From Alitta virens (Eukaryota > Annelida > Polychaeta > Phyllodocida > Nereididae), in the NCBI GenBank assembly GCA_932294295.1, contig OW028576.1:41487747-41551746 (forward strand): DNA of 64,000 bases, read 5' to 3'. A model generated the notes under the pieces. It was not told where the DNA came from. It saw only the letters and a list, made by a program, of their open reading frames with translations, and did no database searches. Each line of letters begins with the position of its first letter. The stretch's first letter is position 1. This document shows positions 10,690 through 21,207 of this stretch, piece by piece. The position numbers were made by a program, and so were the translations under genes.

Positions 10690-10816
10690 ACAGAAAGATG
10701 ACGCCAAATCAGAAAACATAATTTTCTCATTATAAAGATGCCAAATCAGAAAACATAATTTTTTTTCTCATTATAAAGATGCCAAATCAGAAAACACAAT
10801 TTTCTCATTATTTAAT
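10690..10816 (+). repeat. about 50-bp tandem repeat, three copies
   Basis: The unit starts gatg.cgccaaatcagaaaaca and ends ttctcattataaa, repeated at about 10696, 10736 and 10786 with small length differences in a T run. It is intronic, about 90 bp upstream of the last exon of gene A. Confidence 0.8.
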
Positions 10817-10908
10817 ACACACACACAGAAATAATGGCATATATTCAATACTTTTATTAGCTATGCATTAGTAATGATGTTTCAATCCAATCTTCTATTT
10901 GTTTTCAG

Positions 10909-11153
10909 CGTGTAATCTTTTGCCAAATTTATCGCCAATACTTCAGGCAAAAATCCGGGAGAATCCAAACATGGCCGCGGTTGGATACGATATATTCCAG
11001 TTCACAGCATCTCTTCAACGATGCGCACAAGCTTGCTTGGGACATCCTCTCTGTGGATCTTTTAATTATGAAACTGTAACAAAATCATGTGAGCTGAAGG
11101 CTCACTGTAAGCACAGTCTTACTCCGAGACCTGGGGTCAATTACTATGAGTAG
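10909..11153 (+). CDS. gene A last exon: PAN/apple domain and stop
   Basis: The acceptor is ttgttttcag at 10901-10908; entry is in phase 1, matching the EGF-like exon. The frame runs 81 codons to TAG at 11151. It encodes CNLLPNLSP, then RCAQACLGHPLCGSFNYE, SCELK and a short tail ending NYYE. The RC-x(2)-AC-x(4)-LC-x-(S/A)F-x-Y pattern followed by C-x-L is the core of PAN/apple domains, which bind proteins or sugars in secreted proteins. The domain ends the protein, with no transmembrane segment or anchor, so the product is most likely secreted. PAN modules are weakly conserved; a distant apple-like fold is the only alternative I see. Confidence 0.85.
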
Positions 11154-11840
11154 TGAAGTGTCCAAGATACTTTCTAATCACCCATATACCACTGTGTGAA
11201 CATCTTTTTCGGACAATTGAAGTTAAAACTAAAAAAGATCCATGAAGTCAGCTCCCAAATTTTAGTTGCCAGTCAGCTACCAGTCAGCTCCAAGTAACAT
11301 TAAGTCAGCTCACAGTTCTAGTTCCTAGTCAGCTACCAGTCAGTTCCCAGTAATATGAAGTCAGCTCCCAGTTCTAGTTGCCAGTCAGCTACCAGTCAGT
11401 TCCTAGTAATATGAAGTCAGTTCACAGTTCTAGTTCCCAGTCAGCTACCAGTCAGAAAGAGATCTGGGAAAACCACCAACTGCTGGAAATGGCTGCTATG
11501 TTCGAACTCCCCCCAGAATTAATTTTCATCTGTGAAGATCTTTTTTGGGCAATTGAAGTTACAACAAAAGATTACATATATCATGGACAGATATCAAAGA
11601 TGTGAACACAATTTGATGGGAATCATACAAAATGTTAAAGTAAAACTATCAAATTGTACACTATGAATGTCTACCCAAAATACTTACCAATAATGGATAT
11701 GATCATATCATGTGATTAGCTCATGAATTTCAATTAGGTACAAAAATGCATACACTGTGGTTCATATAATTCCGGTCGCAATGATAGATAATACATTCTA
11801 AGGATAAGTATGTCTCAATGGCCAAGGCCACCGGAATAAA
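11154..11840 (+). other. probable 3' UTR of gene A with candidate poly(A) signal
   Basis: Sequence after the stop contains a 57-bp minisatellite (11248-11455) and, at 11835-11840, an AATAAA. A short segment at 11195-11235 (gtgaacatcttttt..gg.caattgaagtta) is repeated at 11530-11570, bracketing the minisatellite. Whether transcription really reaches this signal is an inference. Confidence 0.4.
11248..11455 (+). repeat. 57-bp minisatellite, about 3.7 copies
   Basis: The unit begins agtcagctc and contains gccagtcagctaccagtcag and agtaatatga. Copies start at about 11248, 11305, 11362 and 11419. The period is 57 bp, so frames persist across it, but no start or splice context supports coding. Confidence 0.85.
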
Positions 11841-12765
11841 ACGTTACAGGCATTTGAATGATAGTTAATGATGTAAACATGAGGGTGGAGACACAGTAAA
11901 CACACATTGTAAATTAAATATAATAATTCTTTATTCCAAACATTTCATAATTACAATGAATGGTTTAAGATCAATGAAGTTATTATGTAAAGAAAATGGC
12001 AAAATTATTGAGACCGCTAACAAAAAAATTACCTGAAATCAAATCCATGCTTTGACCATTTCCACATTGAGTTCAAAAACTTTCTTTTTATATGACATGT
12101 ACAGCGGTATGATAGTGGCCGAAGCACTGAATCAAAAAGCATTTAATTTCACAGCCGTTCAGCCAATCAGACATGGTAACTCATATCAAAAGACGCGCCC
12201 ACTGAATGGCGCGAAGACGTTGCAACCACCTTTTTTCAGACCACAAGTTTTCTTAATGGAAGGATAATTCATTGAATGACACAAATCTAGAGATCAGTAA
12301 TCTGAACTCAGAATTGTGAAAATACAAATATATGTCATAAATTACTTTGATGCATGTACTTTTTTTATTCTTTTTTATTCTTGATGGTTGCAATACATAC
12401 TTGATAGTTGTACAAAATATAATATACAAATATTACAAATGTTTTTACATATATTACATATATATTACACAATTATTATATAGACACTCCTAAGCTTCTT
12501 CATCCTATGGTATATGGCCTTGGCCTAAGATGTGTATGCATCCCTAGTGTTTTTGGATATTCTGAAAAAGATTTAAGGCATATTTGTAATCATCAATATT
12601 AAATAATGAATTATCAATTAATGACACCTTTTTTTTGCAACTTTGATACCAGTAATGGAGATAGGGCAGGTGTGGGGGAGGTTAAGTTTCTTATAAACAG
12701 GAACGATTCTGAAGAAGAGCCAACAAAAAAGGCAGTACATTGTACATATTTGGCTAAGCATTTAT
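11841..12765. other. intergenic, nothing recognised
   Basis: AT-rich sequence between the candidate end of gene A and a SINE. Short ORFs are present but none has a domain, splice context or coding-like composition that I can support. Confidence 0.4.
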
Positions 12766-12766
12766 T

Positions 12767-12985
12767 CAGTATTCAGTATTCAGCCTTGGACATAGGGTTA
12801 ACCACAGGGGCTTCAGAGCTCACACCAGTGCCATCACTGTGGTTGTCTAATGCCAAGTACCCATTGCACCTGGGTTTGGTGAAGCAATGTTTGTTGAGGA
12901 TCTGCCCAACTCCTCGATGCCATGGTGGGGGTTCGAACACACAACTTTGCGGATAACAGGTGTACACCTTAACCACTAGACTATT
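12767..12985 (-). mobile_element. tRNA-derived SINE
   Basis: On the minus strand the head reads like a tRNA: a TAGTCTAGTGGTTAAGG A-box-like word, then GTGTTCGAACCCCC as B box. The body carries a CAATGGGTACTTGGCAT word, similar to conserved SINE cores, and the tail is a (CTGAATA)n run at 12767-12783. It is not a tRNA gene, as it has no complete cloverleaf. Confidence 0.7.
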
Positions 12986-13399
12986 TGAAGCTTTGGACCA
13001 TAGATGCTTTTAAAAATAAATATAATTAAAGTTCCCATTGGATTAATATGGGTTGTCATGGGCTACAAACCTGGCGACAGTGGCGCCACCAATGTTCCAA
13101 CCCCCCCCCCCCTGGATGAGGACTGTTATGATGTTTTACACAAATTTGACTGTAATTAATATATTTTTACATCTTACTTGGTCATGTTTATTGTTTATTG
13201 AATAAAGCCACTCTTCCCAAAGGCTTAATGACATGCCGCTTTATGGAAGAGTACAATTAAAAATTTATTAAATGTAATGTGGAAGATACAGTAATCGAAG
13301 GAAATTTGTGTAAATGTAGAAGATTTGTAGGGCTATTAAATGTGCATGAGTAACAATTTGGTATATCGCATTCCTCAATATAGACCTCATCTGTCTTCT

Positions 13400-14220
13400 T
13401 TTTGACATATCATTTAAAACCATGGAAGCTATGTGTGTTTATTTTTTCTTTGAAAATATTTGGCATATTGTTTGATGTTTTAGGACAGTTATAGGATATA
13501 CAGTGTCTGGCAAATTCATGTCTCACAGCGGGTAGCTTTAAATTCTTGGTATGTCTGGTCACATATCTGTAGGTTTTATTTTCTATATTTTTTTTCATTT
13601 CATATGTGAAGTAGTGAGGTAATAATGAATGTTTAAATTTAAAGCAAAATTTATAGTCCTGCAGTGCACATAGATCTTTAATTTTTAACACATTTTATTT
13701 TCGAAAAAAGATCAGTAGTATGGGCTCTGTAATGGCTCTTTGAGATGATACGCATGGCTCTCTTCTGAAGATATATTAATTTCTCAGATTTCCAGCCCCA
13801 TATCATTAATGGGTAATTCAGATGAGGGAGTATTAAAGCATTGTATATATTAAGAAGTGCCTTCGAAGGAACTTGTTGTTTTATCTATGTCGTGATTCCC
13901 AGGGTTCTAGATATTTTCTTTGATATAGCTTCAATGTGATGAGTCCATTTCAAATGTTTGTCTATAACTATACCCAAAAAGTTAAATCTATCTACAAATT
14001 CTATCTTCATGCCATTTATGAATAAGTCTGGATGCTGTATTTTCTTTTGTGGTGTGTGGAATAGTATTGCTGTGGTTTTTGCTACATTTAAAGAGAGTTT
14101 GTTTACTTTTAGCCAGTCAGATATTGATTGTAATTCACCATTTAATATTTCGGGATCTTTTGTAAAGTCTGAATTTATACTTGTGAAGAGTGTAGTGTCG
14201 TCTGCATACAGTAAAGGTTA
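13400..14220 (-). pseudogene. LINE remnant: 3' half of a non-LTR reverse transcriptase
   Basis: Read on the minus strand, the remnant starts near 14215 with the RT catalytic motif in LYADDTTLF. It continues through a KT..FH....(F)NFLG thumb-like segment (around 14080-13960), an LNYPLMIWG segment (around 13800) and LQKRAMRII, and ends with a conserved tail containing NMPNIF and THSFHGFK (13691-13410). The order and motifs are those of jockey/CR1-type LINE polymerases. Fingers, endonuclease and any ORF1 are missing, and frame breaks occur near 13900 and 13690. It is a 5'-truncated dead copy. 13000-13400 may be its 3' UTR. Confidence 0.8.
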
Positions 14221-14375
14221 AAATTTAATGCTATTAATTAGTAATATTATATGCCATATTTATCAAATGATGTATTATTGTGCAAAAATTTTAAAAATTA
14301 AAACTATATCATAATTGTTCTGCATATTTGTTTGAATTTTGAATAACAATTCTCAACCATGTTATGTAGCAACCT

Positions 14376-14408
14376 AAAAACCACTGCTCTCACCAACTGG
14401 GCTACAGG
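14376..14408 (-). repeat. tRNA-like SINE head fragment
   Basis: The minus strand contains TAGCCCAGTTGG followed by TGAGAGC, a good match to a tRNA A box. No convincing B box follows, so this is probably the head of a SINE or a decayed one. Confidence 0.4.
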
Positions 14409-14494
14409 GAATTTCCCGCTAGCCGGGTGGCTAGTAGGCGAGGTGGTTACTGTAGAGATCTTTGGCCAGATCTTTACCATATGACTATATCGTG

Positions 14495-14722
14495 TAAACA
14501 TACACTCGACGACAGTGGATTTCACCACGACACTGAGATTCGCCACCACCATAAAACTACAATAAACACATTTTAGATGGCTGCCGCAATTTTACAACAC
14601 TGTTAATGATTTATACAGTTAGTTTGCTTGCAAATCAAGACCTTGCAATGTTTATATTCATGTTTAAGGGGAGTGACGAATCTCAGTGTCGTGGCGAATT
14701 TGACTGTCGCCGAGTGTACATG
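14495..14722. repeat. inverted repeat with arms of about 55 bp
   Basis: The arm at 14495-14552 (acatacactcgacgacagt, then ccacgacactgagattcg) is complementary to 14660-14722 (cgaatctcagtgtcgtgg, then ctgtcgccgagtgtacatg). They are separated by about 110 bp. Probably a foldback element or a MITE remnant. The short ORFs that cross it are artefacts. Confidence 0.75.
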
Positions 14723-14729
14723 CATCAAG

Positions 14730-15120
14730 CATACATTTCCATGCATACTGTGCATTCACATCAAAATTATTCCAGGGGAACACCATCATTGATGCTGTAC
14801 CACAATTGGGGTGGTAGCGTGCTGGCACCCCAATCATAATATTGAAAACTTTTATATTTGTAAATTTCCATCATACTGCTTTATCACAATAATCCTTTTC
14901 ACCAATATATTCTTTAACTTCAGATGAGTGATGTAGATAAACTGATTTAATGTACATTATTTAATATTAATGGATCTCTTCATGTTGCCCCTAGCCTGCG
15001 ATAACATACATTATCTTAGTAAGGTCTCCTTGCATAACAATTGTTTATATAATGAAAAAAACAAAAAAACAATTCTATCGTACAATGTAAATCTGTAGGC
15101 AAAATAAAATAATCTGAATG
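14730..15120. other. intergenic, nothing recognised
   Basis: AT-rich sequence without a supported exon or element. Confidence 0.4.
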
Positions 15121-15127
15121 TGGACTT

Positions 15128-15285
15128 TTAACCACCGGGTCCCAGGTTCAATTCCCGGTTGAGCCTAATTTCGATGGCTGTTTCATCCTTCATCTCATTG
15201 CCGTGGTCCCAACCTGACCTAATTATTCCATCAGGTGCAGAAATACAGGACGTAAAGCCCTGGTCCACCCACCCACAACCACAAG
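15128..15285 (+). mobile_element. tRNA-derived SINE, family S1, 5'-truncated
   Basis: It shares with the copies at 44976 and 53775 the B box region (gggtcccaggttcaattccc), then a gatggctgtttcatccttc body, then aggtgcagaaatacaggacg and a CCCACCCAC tail. The A-box part is missing. Confidence 0.8.
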
Positions 15286-15539
15286 TGGGGTGCACGCCTG
15301 TGTGCAGAAAAGTAATTTACCTTTTCAACTGCAGAAATACAGTATAAGGAGACTGGTCCCAACTGAGATCACCACAACCGCTACAACTATTCCAGCAATC
15401 AGTCCTACAGGTGTTTCTGCAACAAAGATAATCATTATAGTGGATGGCAATGGAGAGCAAAACTACCAGAGAGCACTGTCACTGAAGCAGATTAAGCGCA
15501 ATGGGAGACTCATTGCTATCAGCAGAACGGGTCTACCAG

Positions 15540-15680
15540 AGTCCCAAAATAGGAAGCAATGTGTTTTAACTAAATAAGTAATAATTTAGAATATCAAAAC
15601 TGTCACCTGTCACTCTTTAAGGAGATATCCCCCATATGTCCGTCATAATTAAAGAGCTTCAGTGTCGCTTTGTCCGTGGT
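15540..15680 (+). repeat. dispersed repeat, copy also at 3530-3645
   Basis: Matches the segment at 3530-3645 (see there). It lies between the SINE and the GATA microsatellite. Confidence 0.6.
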
Positions 15681-15704
15681 TAAGATTTTTAAAGCTCTTG
15701 ATAT

Positions 15705-15810
15705 CGATAGATAGATAGATAGATAGATAAAATATATAGATAAATAGATAGAATAGATAGATAAATAGATATATGGATAGAGAGAGATATAGACAGAGAT
15801 ATAGAGATAT

Positions 15811-15841
<31 letters not shown>

Positions 15842-15938
15842 TAGATAGATAGATAAAATATATAGATAAATAGATAGATAGAATAGATAGATAAATAGAT
15901 ATATGGATAGAGAGCTAGAGATAGACAGAGATATAGAG

Positions 15939-16009
<71 letters not shown>

Positions 16010-16130
16010 ATAGATAGATAAATAGATAGAATAGATGGAATAGATAGAATAGATAGATAAATAGATATATGGATATAGAGATATAGAGAGATAGAGAGAT
16101 AGAGAGATAGATAGATAGATAAATAGATAA
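15705..16130 (+). repeat. (GATA)n microsatellite, about 425 bp
   Basis: Long GATA/GAGA-rich tract with interruptions (aaatatata, gagagag). The long minus-strand frames rich in Tyr-Leu-Ser-Ile across it are artefacts of the tetranucleotide repeat. Confidence 0.95.
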
Positions 16131-16144
16131 AATTAATGGTATAC

Positions 16145-16201
16145 CTTTCCTTGGTGGAAAAGTTTCTGTTCCATTTCCAGTGTTTTGTGTAAAATTCCAA
16201 T
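16145..16201 (-). CDS. gene B candidate exon, 57 bases
   Basis: On the minus strand the acceptor is cttttgtttccag and the donor is gtatac. Length 57, phase 1-1, the same symmetry as the two upstream minus-strand exons. In that phase it reads WNFTQNTGNGTETFPPRK with no stop, carrying two N-glycosylation sequons, which fits an extracellular linker. It is short, and the evidence is only splice signals, phase agreement and composition; the other two frames are also open. Confidence 0.45.
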
Positions 16202-17010
16202 CTGGAAACAAAAGAACCACAATTAAATAAATGTTTAAATATTAGAACTTTTGAATATATATATATAACCTAGTAAGAGAATTATCACCATGCTCTTTTA
16301 CACCAAACCCGTATATCAAAAAAGCTGGTTTTTGCAAAAACTTTGTGTAAGCAAATTGTAGTCTGTCATAAGCAAGTCGCACTATTGCTAGCCTGACAGC
16401 AGTGCCATTATCTTTGCAGTATGTTCAACTGCTTGAATAAATATGGAGTGCAGACATTATACACCCAGTAATTAGATCTTTATCGGCGATGACTAAGTCA
16501 TTCAGTGATAACATTTAACAATTTTTAAGAAGGAGGTTGACACTGATGATTCATTGCATGAAAATGACGATTGTGTGTTAAAATAACAGTGTGTCAAGAT
16601 TATTAATAGTGTGTGCACTTATTATTTGTCAGTTTAGAAGAGATTCAGTCAGGTAGGAAGGCTGTAAAAAAAACCCTGTGCACCGATAATCCCACAAAAA
16701 AAAATATAAAGAGTTAGATTGCTGCATGGCCCTCATTCTTGCATTGCTTAATAGCACAATACAAACTTGGCAAATTGTTCAAGTTTAAAAAAAAGAAAAA
16801 TTATTTCCACCAATCATGCAGTTGTCCATCACTATATCTTTTATAAATACCTTCATCTGTATAATCTTCTTATTTTCATTAGTGTTTAAAAAAATAATTC
16901 CAGACAAGTGGTTAGGACCTGACCACCAGATTCCCCTCCCCCTCCAACCCTAATATAGGTTTTTGATCACTGTAAATTGACCGATCAAACACTAGCCAGA
17001 ACCAAATCCT
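16202..17010. other. intron of gene B, nothing recognised
   Basis: AT-rich, with a TA run at 16257-16267. No exon or defined element is seen. Confidence 0.4.
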
Positions 17011-17014
17011 ACAC

Positions 17015-17115
17015 CATGTTGGAATGTTGCTTCATCATTCACCTCCTTGCTCTAACACCTGCCTGATCCGATCAGCCCTATCTGGTGCAAAAATATGTGT
17101 TACTATCACCCACCC
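17015..17115 (+). repeat. diverged SINE S1 fragment
   Basis: Diverged from the S1 body: ttggaatgttgcttcatcatt, then cctgcctgatccgatcagcc, ctggtgcaaaaata and a cacccacccaac tail, in the same order as in the intact copies. Confidence 0.55.
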
Positions 17116-17519
17116 AACAAACTATGAAACAAGCAAGCAGTTCTTCTGTACTGCCGCTGGTAAGACAAGTTTTTTTGTACTTTTGTCATGACTGGATAAG
17201 TCTTGTCTTGTACTATCTTGTCATATCCTGCATTGTAACGAGTTTCCGTGGTTGTCTTGTAATTTCACCGTAGTTTTGACAGCAAAATACTGTACTCAGA
17301 ACTCAGAATCATTTTATTCATATTACATATATATGCATTTAGTTGTACAGATATCATTACGACACACATGGTGCATGAACATGACATATATTTGTAATAA
17401 GGGTGACACCTCCAAGATAAATATATATCGCTACTGAGGTGCCACCCATGATTTCAGAAGATTCCCTTCCAATCCATTCAGTTGAGATCATTGTCTGTTG
17501 AGATCACTGTCTGTAAAAA

Positions 17520-17890
17520 TGGTATACAGCATGCTACCGTAAAATTTTTATGGCAAGATACCGTAAACTATCCTACGGCATAATACTGTAAAATTTACAG
17601 CTGAGGTGAAGAAAACGGCAGTGTACCAAACTTTATTCAGTAGATTGCCGTAAAACAGAGATACCACAGCATTTTATGGTCAGATACAGTAAATCTCATC
17701 TGTAGTAAGATACCGCACAATTTACTGTTGATAACCAAACATTGGCTCATTGACAGTATTTTTGGTAAAGTGTTTGTTTTAAAGATTTCACGTTAAGCAA
17801 TCATCAAAACTACATAGATGCATGTGCCGTAACTTTACGGTAAACATTTTTAGTCCCTTTTTACGGTAGACCAATTTGCAACTGTAATAT
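17520..17890. repeat. scattered TACCGTAAA / TTTTACGGT motif cluster
   Basis: At least ten copies of taccgtaaa, tactgtaaa or the complements ttacggta occur in 370 bp at about 25-40 bp spacing, in both orientations. This fits a decayed palindromic repeat of the kind found in MITE-derived satellites. Confidence 0.65.
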
Positions 17891-18011
17891 TTGCAGCATG
17901 ATACTTTGCAAAAATTCGCCCGCAGGATGCCTTTAAAACGACAGGAAATTGTTTAGTGTGTCTTGTCTTATCTGATCTTATTTCATTTTAAAACACAGTA
18001 AATACACTCAC

Positions 18012-18116
18012 ATATTCCTGTAGTTCTTAATGGTGTTGTTGCCACAGTTTTTGAGACTGTAGGTTCTGTAGTTGTTGTGGATGTTGTTGTTGTTGTTGTT
18101 GTTGCTGTTGTTGCTG
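18012..18116 (-). CDS. gene B exon: threonine-rich linker
   Basis: On the minus strand the acceptor is gcattatttcag and the donor is gtgagt (18006-18011). The exon is 105 bases, phase 1-1. In phase 1 it encodes a mucin-like run: ATTATTTTTTSTTTTEPT, then SKTVATTPLRTTGI. Thr/Pro-rich linkers of this kind are O-glycosylated spacers in secreted or surface proteins. The same repeat in another frame gives poly-glutamine, which I reject because it lacks the phase match to the FN2 exon. It lies 1.5 kb downstream of the FN2 exon and enters in the required phase. Confidence 0.6.
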
Positions 18117-18210
18117 CTGAAATAATGCAAATAAATAAATAAATAAAAATATGATGGTCAACATTGTCTCATTTAAAGAATACAACAAATAACTCAGTTC
18201 GAAAAGGAAG

Positions 18211-18868
18211 TACTTAAAATGATTGGGTGAGGTTTGGCCAGGACACCTGGTGGATATTTTGGAACTAATATTAGAATGGGTTATATTGCCTATATCCATT
18301 AGTTTGAATATATATAATGAATATGCAGTGTGAAATTTCTCATTTACTTAATAAATAATAAATGATTGGACATTGAATTTGGATAAATAATTGGTAATGA
18401 TCAGCCCAAAATTAAAGGTATTACTAAAGTTATGATATCTAGAATGTACATTCCCTAAGATTTACATTAAGTGTAAAAAATGATGGGGTCAACATTCAAA
18501 ATTTTAAGATAGAGGCACTTGAAATTATATTAAATTATATAAGGAAGTACCGAAAAATCCACCATATTCTGGCAATATGCATAAAAATAACATACCAGTT
18601 GTATTTCAATGTATGTGATTCTTATGAATTATCATCCTGAAAATATTCTTAGTTCATTTTTTTTTAAACCAGGGGTCAACGTTTAATTGGTCAGACAGGC
18701 ACACATTACAAAAATAATCAGAAATCATTTATAATTAGTAAATGAGAAATTTCACACAACATATTCATTATATATTCAGAAAAATGGATAAAGGCAATAT
18801 AACCAATTCTAATGTTAGTTCCAAAATATCCACCAGGTGTCCTCACACCACGCCCAATCATCTTTATG
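18211..18868. repeat. long inverted repeat, arms of about 155 bp
   Basis: The arm 18211-18372 (atgattggg, gacacctggtggatattttgg, gaaatttctcatttact) is complementary to 18715-18868 in inverted order with an estimated 85-90% match. The loop is about 340 bp. Probably a foldback/MITE-type element inserted in the gene B intron. No target duplication was found at the arm ends. Confidence 0.85.
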
Positions 18869-18869
18869 T

Positions 18870-19650
18870 TGTATTTCTTTAAATCTCAGAGAGTTGGTTT
18901 TATTGTCGAAACAGACAAAAAACTATTTTTTAATCTATAGCAATGTGCTTGTTCAATCAGATCTCTTCATTCAAACCATGTGACTGTCCAATATTTTGTT
19001 ATATTGGATTGAAAACGTAACTTTGGACAGGGACAATTTATATGCACAGAAAAAGTTATACTGATATGTGACGGTCCAATTAAAATACAAACTATAGGCT
19101 ATTCTGCTTGATAATCTGTGTCGTTTCATTGGATAATATAACTAATGTCCAACAGAGTTTCAATGATGTTGATTGATTGCTTTGTGTAGACAAACTTCAC
19201 TCTCTTTGGAAAACTGTAGCTTAAAGGTGCACTGTCTGTCAAATTTGCACATTAAAATAATGATATAAATCTACACTGCCTTCTTGTCTCATGATATTTT
19301 TCACCATTACATACCCACTTTTGCACAACAACTTATTTACAATAAATAATATAAATATTAGTTTTTCATGCCATCAAAAACTCAATATGTAAACAAACCC
19401 AGTGATGATGTTACAATACTGAACAATGGTGATGATGTCATTTCCATTGCGTTTCCAATGTTTTGGTCTGGATTTTCTCTCAATGTATAATTTATTTTTA
19501 AGTAATTAATGTCTTATAAAATCATTTATCACACAAATTTAGTGTTCCTTGATTAATAAAAGTAACTTTCAACTGTTTGATAGCATTTTAGAAAATTGCA
19601 AATTTGACGGACAGTGCAACTTTAAGTATTAAAAACTAAATGATTCTCAC
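18870..19650. other. intron of gene B, nothing recognised
   Basis: AT-rich. 19225-19255 (aaaggtgcactgtctgtcaaatttg) and the inverted 19595-19623 (gcaaatttgacggacagtgcaac) are complementary, marking a probable element of about 400 bp between 19222 and 19625 with short inverted ends. Confidence 0.5.
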
Positions 19651-19869
19651 CTTTTTTGACACAGCTTCCACACAGCTTGTTTTCCTCATGGTACACTGTA
19701 CTGACACTGCACCACTTCTCAGAGTGGTCCTGGTTAATGCAATTGTGATGATACTGGCCTTTGTAATAAAAAGGAAAACAACAGGGCGTATCCGTGGGAA
19801 CCATGCCTCGTATCGTGAAATATGTGTCGCTTTGTAATGATCTTCTGGTACAGGCGTCCCCTGGAGTTT
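19651..19869 (-). CDS. gene B exon: fibronectin type II domain
   Basis: On the minus strand the acceptor is tttgtag at 19870 and the donor is gtgaga. The exon is 219 bases, phase 1-1, 72 codons with no stop. After about 28 residues it encodes DTPCCFPFYYKG, then HHNC, SEKWCSVST-VY and LCGSC. This is the FN2 signature: C-x-FPF-x-Y-x-G, C, WC-(A/S)-(T/S), C. FN2 modules bind collagen or glycans in extracellular proteins. The final cysteine context (LCGSC, with an extra cysteine near the start) is unusual, since FN2 normally ends W-G-x-C. The rest of the gene, upstream (>20 kb) and downstream (<16 kb), was not identified. Confidence 0.75.
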
Positions 19870-20199
19870 CTACAAAGTAACAATATTGATTATTGTATTG
19901 TATTGTGACTGGTTTCAGTGCTATTGTATTTTTAAATAGTCAGGTTCTAAGCTCCAAAATTTAGCTAAATCGTTCACTTTGTGATACAGCTCTGAAACTT
20001 TACACAATGATAGAGGGGGTCAATACCATCATTTTTTGGATATGGACCCACCTCCAAAAACTTTCTGTTATGGAGCGTGGTTGCCGTGGAAACAAACATT
20101 TTCTTTTTTGCACATAACACAGAAATTGTGAAATAACAAGATTTCTATATTCCACAGCTTCAACCAATGCTATAGAATTAATAGCAAAGAATATAGGAA

Positions 20200-21159
20200 T
20201 GCAAATTTGGTAAAGAACTTGGAGGTCAAAGGTCAAGGTCACCAATATAATTATTCCAAATATGGAAATCTGGAGTTTTTTCTGTCATTTCAAGGATATT
20301 TTACTTCACAGCTAGCACCATGTAAAGAAAACCCAACAAATGACATATCATATGAAAGCTTAAGAAGAATACTTTCTAATGACACCATGCTTTTTGCATC
20401 TATAGCAACCACAGGCTGCTATGGCTGCCTAGTTACCAACTCATACTGTTATGAGACAGGTGATATTTACCAGACAAATCCTGAAATAACTTGACCAATG
20501 ATTTAAAAGATTTTGTTAAGTAAACATTTTAACAGCACTTAGTTAAGTTATTTGGATTTGTATGGGCCACTGACCTACTTGTCAAATGTCAAGGTTGCCA
20601 ATAAGATTATGCCAAATATGGAAATTTGGCAATTTTTCTGTAATTCTGAGGATATATTATATGTTACAGTTTCGTGTAACAGAAAACCACACAAATGGCA
20701 TATTATGTGAAAGCTTATGAAAAGTACTTTCTTATGACACCACACATTTGGTATCCATGGCACCAAATGCAGCTATGGCCGCCTAGTTACCAACTTGTAC
20801 TGCACTAAAGAGTGATGACATTTACCAGAAAAATCTGAACTATTTGTACCCATGTTTTTAAAGATTTTGTTTCTATTAAAATTTGAACATTACTACAATG
20901 TTCCTGAATGACCATATCATAATTATCGAGGTCGAGGCCACCAAAGTTTATTCCAAATATGGAAACTTTGGTACTTTTTTGTTTTGATGCAGGGAATGTC
21001 TCTTAACTAATTGGTGTTACCTGGCAGGAAACCATATAAATAGCCTATCATATGAAAGCTTATGAAAGGTGCTTTCCTGTGAGACCAAATTCTACTATAT
21101 CTACCTAGTTACAAAATATGCTGTTTACAGGGAGATGACATTCTCCATGGTTAATACTT
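20200..21159 (+). repeat. three-copy tandem repeat, period about 350 bp
   Basis: Copies start at about 20205, 20570 and 20920. Each has ggtcaaggt.accaa, ttattccaaatatggaaa, caaatgacatatcatatgaaagctta, ctttct.atgacacca and cctagttaccaa in the same order. Copies are diverged (perhaps 70-80%). The third is cut by the LINE at 21175. The acceptor-side flank of the FN2 exon lies about 330 bp away. Confidence 0.8.
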
Positions 21160-21207
21160 ATCATATACTTTGATATTGCTTTTACTATGATAGTATTAAA
21201 CTAACTC

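Noticed and set aside
15334..15577. Plus-strand Thr/Ile-rich exon after a ctgcag acceptor
   Set aside because: Entry would be phase 0 and exit phase 1, unlike the other linker exons, and its start resembles the SINE S1 tail (gcagaaatacag).
15649..16220. Minus-strand frames of 183 and 101 codons rich in Tyr-Leu-Ser-Ile
   Set aside because: They are translations of the GATA microsatellite.
18027..18299. Minus-strand poly-glutamine ORF
   Set aside because: The splice acceptor at 18117 and phase agreement with the FN2 exon favour the threonine frame of the same repeat.
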